Below the pieces are notes generated by a model. The model did no database searches. It was not told where the DNA came from and saw only the letters and a program-made list of their open reading frames with translations. Below are positions 61,259 through 64,000 of a stretch of 64,000 nt of DNA, piece after piece (the stretch's first letter is position 1; each line of letters opens with the position of its first letter). The DNA comes from JAGOCV01 sp049445855 (GTDB taxonomy: Bacteria > Pseudomonadota > Gammaproteobacteria > Burkholderiales > Burkholderiaceae_C): assembly GCF_049445855.1 (NCBI RefSeq), contig NZ_JBMSDV010000001.1:1240001-1304000 (forward strand), in the 5' to 3' direction. The translations under genes were made by a program, and so were the position numbers.

Positions 61259-62323
61259 ATGCTCTACCGCGAAAACGGCCAGTTCAAGACCACCTACCGC
61301 TCGGACCTGCAGATCTTCCCGATCCTGCAGGACCGCATCGCCATCGGCCTGCTGCTCGCCGCGGTGTTCCTCATCGTCCCCCTGGTGGCGTCGGACTATC
61401 TCATCCGCGCGATCCTGATCCCGTTCCTCATCCTCTCGCTCGCAGCGCTGGGGCTGAACATCCTCGTGGGCTACTGCGGGCAGATTTCGCTGGGCACCGG
61501 CGCGTTCATGGCGGTCGGGGCGTACGCGGCCTACAACTTCCTCGTGCGCATCGACGGCATGCCGCTCGTCGTGGCGCTGCTGCTGGGTGGTTTCTGTTCG
61601 ATGGTGGTGGGCGTGCTGTTCGGTATCCCCTCGCTGCGCATCAAGGGGCTCTACCTGGCGGTCGCGACGCTGGCCGCGCAGTTCTTCACCGACTGGGCGT
61701 TCCTGCGCATCAGCTGGTTCACCAACAACTCGCCCTCGGGTTCGGTCAGCGTCGCAGGCCTGAACGTGCTGGGCATGCCGATCGAGTCGCCCGTCTCCAA
61801 GTACCTGCTGTGCCTTTCGTTCGTGGCGGTGTTCGCGCTGCTGGCCAAGAACCTGGTGCGCGGCGCCATCGGCCGCGAATGGATGGCCATGCGCGACATG
61901 GACGTGGCCGCCGCCGTCATCGGCATCCGTCCGGTCTACGCCAAGCTCACGGCCTTCGCGGTCAGCTCGTTCATCGTCGGCGTGGCCGGCGCGCTGTGGG
62001 CCTTCATCCACCTCGGTGCGTGGGAGCCGGCGGCGTTCAACATCGACCGCTCGTTCCAGCTGCTGTTCATGGTGATCATCGGCGGGCTCGGCTCGATCAT
62101 GGGTGCGTTCTTCGGCGCGGCCTTCATCGTGATCCTGCCGCTGCTGCTCGACCAGATTCCCTACTGGTTCGGCATCCCGATCTCGACGGCGCTCGCCTCG
62201 CACCTGACTTTCATGATCTTCGGCGCGCTGATCGTGTTCTTCCTCATCGTCGAGCCGCATGGCCTGGCCAAGCTGTGGAGCATCGGAAAACAGAAGCTCC
62301 GCCTGTGGCCATTTCCTCATTGA
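61259..62323 (+). CDS. Branched-chain-type ABC transporter permease (LivM-like)
   Basis: A 354-residue membrane protein with about nine hydrophobic helices. Signatures of LivM are 'LAALGLNILVGYCGQISLGT', 'GAFMAVGAYAAYNF', 'VRGAIGREWMAMRDMDVAAA' and 'LFMVIIGGLGSIMGAFFGAA'. The ATG has GGAGG nine bases upstream. With the LivH-like protein it forms the transmembrane path. Confidence 0.94.
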   Translation: MLYRENGQFKTTYRSDLQIFPILQDRIAIGLLLAAVFLIVPLVASDYLIRAILIPFLILSLAALGLNILVGYCGQISLGTGAFMAVGAYAAYNFLVRIDGMPLVVALLLGGFCSMVVGVLFGIPSLRIKGLYLAVATLAAQFFTDWAFLRISWFTNNSPSGSVSVAGLNVLGMPIESPVSKYLLCLSFVAVFALLAKNLVRGAIGREWMAMRDMDVAAAVIGIRPVYAKLTAFAVSSFIVGVAGALWAFIHLGAWEPAAFNIDRSFQLLFMVIIGGLGSIMGAFFGAAFIVILPLLLDQIPYWFGIPISTALASHLTFMIFGALIVFFLIVEPHGLAKLWSIGKQKLRLWPFPH

Positions 62324-62375
62324 TTGCAGATTGATTGTTCCGTCAGTGTCAGTTCATTCCAGAAGGAGACAACGC

Positions 62376-63692
62376 ATGAAGTTCAAATCACTCTTGGTGG
62401 CGGCCGCTGTCGGCGCGTCCACGCTGCTTTCCGCCCCCGCTTTCGCGCAGGCCAAGGAGCAGTTCTTCCCGCTGCTGGTGTACCGCACCGGCCCCTACGC
62501 GCCCAACGGCACGCCGTGGGCCAACGCCAAGCAGGACTACATCAAGCTCGTCAACGCGCGCGGCGGCATCAACGGCGTGAAGATCACGTTCGAGGAATGC
62601 GAAACCGGCTACCAGACCGACAAGGGCGTCGAATGCTACGAGCGCCTGAAGGGCCGCGGCGCCACGGTGTTCGACCCGCAGGCCACCGGCATCACCTTCG
62701 CGCTGACCGACAAGGTGCCGCAGGACAAGATTCCGCTGATCACGCTGGGCTATGGCCTGGCCGCGTCGCAGGACGGCGGCGTGTTCAAGTGGAACTTCCC
62801 GCTGCTCGGTTCTTACTGGACGGCGGCCGACATCCTGATCCAGCACCTGGGCAAGAAGGAAGGCGGCCTGGACAAGCTCAAGGGCAAGAAGATCGCGCTG
62901 GTCTACCACGATTCGCCCTTCGGCAAGGAACCCATCCCCCTGCTGCAGGAGCGCGCGAAGATGAGCGGCTTCGACCTCTCGCTGATCCCCGTGACGGCGC
63001 CCGGCATCGAGCAGAAGTCGGCCTGGCTGCAGGTGCGCCAGCAGCGTCCCGACTACGTGCTGCTGTGGGGCTGGGGTGTGATGAACTCCGCTGCACTGAA
63101 GGAAGCGATCGCCACCGGCTATCCGCGCGAGAAGATGTACGGCGTGTGGTGGTCGGGCGCAGAGCCCGACGTGAAGGACGTGGGCGCCGCTGCCAAGGGC
63201 TACAACGCGCTGACCATCCAGTACGGCGCGGGCCAGCCGAAGATCGTGAAGGACATCCTGTCTGAAGTGCACGGCAAGGGCCAGGGCACCGGCCCCAAGG
63301 ACGAAGTCGGCACCGTGCTCTACAACCGCGGCCTGATCATCCAGATGCTGTCGGTCGAAGCCGTGAAGCGTGCGCAGGAACGCTTCGGCAAGGGCAAGGT
63401 CATGACGGGCGAGCAGGTGCGCTGGGGCTTCGAGAACCTCGCGCTCGACCAGAAGAAGCTGGACGCGCTGGGCTTTGCCGGCGTGATGCGCCCTGTCAGC
63501 ACTTCGTGCCAGGACCACATGGGTTCCACCTGGGCGCGTGTGCACACCTGGGACGGCGCGAAGTGGGACTTCTCTTCCGACTGGCTGGAAGCGGACGAAC
63601 AGATCATCAAGCCGATGGTCAAGCAGGCCGCCGACAAGTACGCGTCGGACAAGAAGCTGACCCGCCGCACGCCCCAGGATTGCCAGAGCTGA
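62376..63692 (+). CDS. ABC transporter solute-binding protein of the ligase-linked operon
   Basis: A 438-residue periplasmic receptor with AAGGAG before its ATG and a Sec signal ending near 'APAFAQ' (about 25). The mature protein is of the Peripla_BP_6 type but starts unusually: 'FFPLLVYRTGPYAPNGTPWA', then 'INGVKITFEECETGYQTDKG' and 'KIALVYHDSPFGKEPIPLLQ'. Four cysteines (in 'EECETG', 'VECYE', 'TSCQDH' and 'QDCQS') could form disulfides. It should capture the substrate for the LivGHM/F system; the ligand is unknown but is presumably the acid activated by the linked ligase. Confidence 0.93.
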   Translation: MKFKSLLVAAAVGASTLLSAPAFAQAKEQFFPLLVYRTGPYAPNGTPWANAKQDYIKLVNARGGINGVKITFEECETGYQTDKGVECYERLKGRGATVFDPQATGITFALTDKVPQDKIPLITLGYGLAASQDGGVFKWNFPLLGSYWTAADILIQHLGKKEGGLDKLKGKKIALVYHDSPFGKEPIPLLQERAKMSGFDLSLIPVTAPGIEQKSAWLQVRQQRPDYVLLWGWGVMNSAALKEAIATGYPREKMYGVWWSGAEPDVKDVGAAAKGYNALTIQYGAGQPKIVKDILSEVHGKGQGTGPKDEVGTVLYNRGLIIQMLSVEAVKRAQERFGKGKVMTGEQVRWGFENLALDQKKLDALGFAGVMRPVSTSCQDHMGSTWARVHTWDGAKWDFSSDWLEADEQIIKPMVKQAADKYASDKKLTRRTPQDCQS

Positions 63693-63700
63693 AGGCCCAC

Positions 63701-63795
63701 CCCCAGGCTGCGCACTTCGTGCTCCGCCTCCCCCCTGCGAGGGGGCGACACCTGCGGCCCGGCAAAGCCGGTTCCGCGGTGTCCCCGGCCTGGGG
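63701..63795. repeat. Intergenic hairpin-rich repeat (REP/ERIC-like) between receptor and livF
   Basis: This 95-bp block is bounded by CCCCAGGC and GCCTGGGG and contains nested inverted repeats: CCCCCT/AGGGGG (63731-63745), GACACC/GGTGTC, and CCGGCAAAGCCGG (63759-63771). It lies inside an operon, between the receptor stop and the LivF-like start. I recall sequences of this style as dispersed repeats in Comamonadaceae genomes. It could fold strongly in the mRNA and lower LivF output or stabilise the upstream message. Confidence 0.75.
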
Positions 63796-63824
63796 CGGTG
63801 TCACTCGAACATTGTTTGATTTCT

Positions 63825-64000
63825 ATGACTGACGAGACCCGCAAGATTGTTCTGAACGTCAACGGCATCGAGGTGATCTACAACCATGTGATCCTCGTGC
63901 TCAAGGGCGTGTCGCTGCAGGTGCCGGAAGGCGGCATCGTGGCGCTGCTGGGTGGCAACGGCGCGGGCAAGACGACGACGCTGCGCGCAGTGTCGAACCT
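63825..64000 (+). CDS. Branched-chain-type ABC transporter ATPase (LivF-like), 3' truncated by window edge
   Basis: The first 58 codons are visible from the ATG at 63825. They read 'ETRKIVLNVNGIEVIYNHVI' and then the Walker A loop 'LLGGNGAGKTTTLRAVSN', the form typical of LivF. It completes the ABC system begun by the LivG-like gene at 59469. The rest of the gene lies outside the window. Confidence 0.9.
   Translation, partial: MTDETRKIVLNVNGIEVIYNHVILVLKGVSLQVPEGGIVALLGGNGAGKTTTLRAVSN

Overview
The window is high-GC, densely packed chromosomal DNA from a betaproteobacterium of the order Burkholderiales, most likely family Comamonadaceae (Variovorax/Acidovorax/Hydrogenophaga-like). The signs are a DUF4148 protein, a polyhydroxyalkanoate-system protein, an icmF fused mutase, an acyl-CoA ligase plus branched-chain-type ABC operon, tripartite TRAP and ABC solute receptors, and intergenic inverted-repeat elements of a kind I associate with this family. 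I see no rRNA, tRNA, CRISPR array, insertion sequence or phage gene. Codon use looks uniform, so this reads as core chromosome. The species is not determinable from the window alone.

Layout. 1-5 kb: the 3' part of a lytic transglycosylase, a translationally coupled M14-like peptidase and M20 amidohydrolase, divergent argE, and an ABC solute receptor. 5.9-10.8 kb: a molybdopterin oxidoreductase, a lipoprotein aminopeptidase, a PHA-system protein and a CoA-transferase. 10.8-11.9 kb: acyl-CoA-binding protein and coaX. 11.9-17.7 kb: the most notable locus. It has a LuxR-type regulator, a divergent membrane histidine kinase with a receiver protein, a CqsA-type alpha-hydroxyketone autoinducer synthase placed tail-to-tail with them, and a membrane protein with a degenerate GGDEF domain. 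Two CTG-N10-CAG (lux-box-like) palindromes lie about 75-80 bp upstream of the synthase and of the kinase. 17.8-25.6 kb: rhodanese, a complete TRAP transporter whose large permease has an unusual EPP-rich insertion, and icmF behind a perfect 22-bp palindrome. 25.7-36.9 kb: a Gln-rich DUF6600-like exported protein, a lipid kinase, phnCDE with an iron alcohol dehydrogenase, a coupled FHA-membrane protein/serine protease pair, glutathione reductase and a small acidic protein. 37-46.8 kb: amn, two tandem paralogous lipoproteins, purT, a NodIJ-type ABC exporter, a PNPOx-like/PNPOx-GAF gene pair and a hemerythrin-like protein. 46.9-52.8 kb: 3-hydroxyacyl-CoA dehydrogenase, ohrR-ohr, srkA, a Gly/Val-rich lipoprotein, htpG with a sigma32-like promoter, and a DUF4148 protein. 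53-57.4 kb: a small membrane protein/response regulator/histidine kinase operon, an RluF-like pseudouridine synthase, a 507-bp gene-free block of long inverted repeats, and a Crp/Fnr regulator. 57.5-64 kb: a divergent operon of acyl-CoA ligase, LivG/H/M-type transporter parts, a solute receptor, and a LivF-type ATPase cut by the window end.

The only stretch over 300 bases without a gene is 56198-56704. How the genes fit together: several modules import and activate organic acids (TRAP, branched-chain-type ABC, CoA-ligase, CoA-transferase, IcmF, 3-hydroxyacyl-CoA dehydrogenase). A second theme is stress protection (Ohr, Gor, HtpG, SrkA, S1C-type protease). The quorum-sensing island appears to join an alpha-hydroxyketone signal circuit to a LuxR-type DNA-binding protein through shared operators. 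That link is inference from the two matching palindromes.
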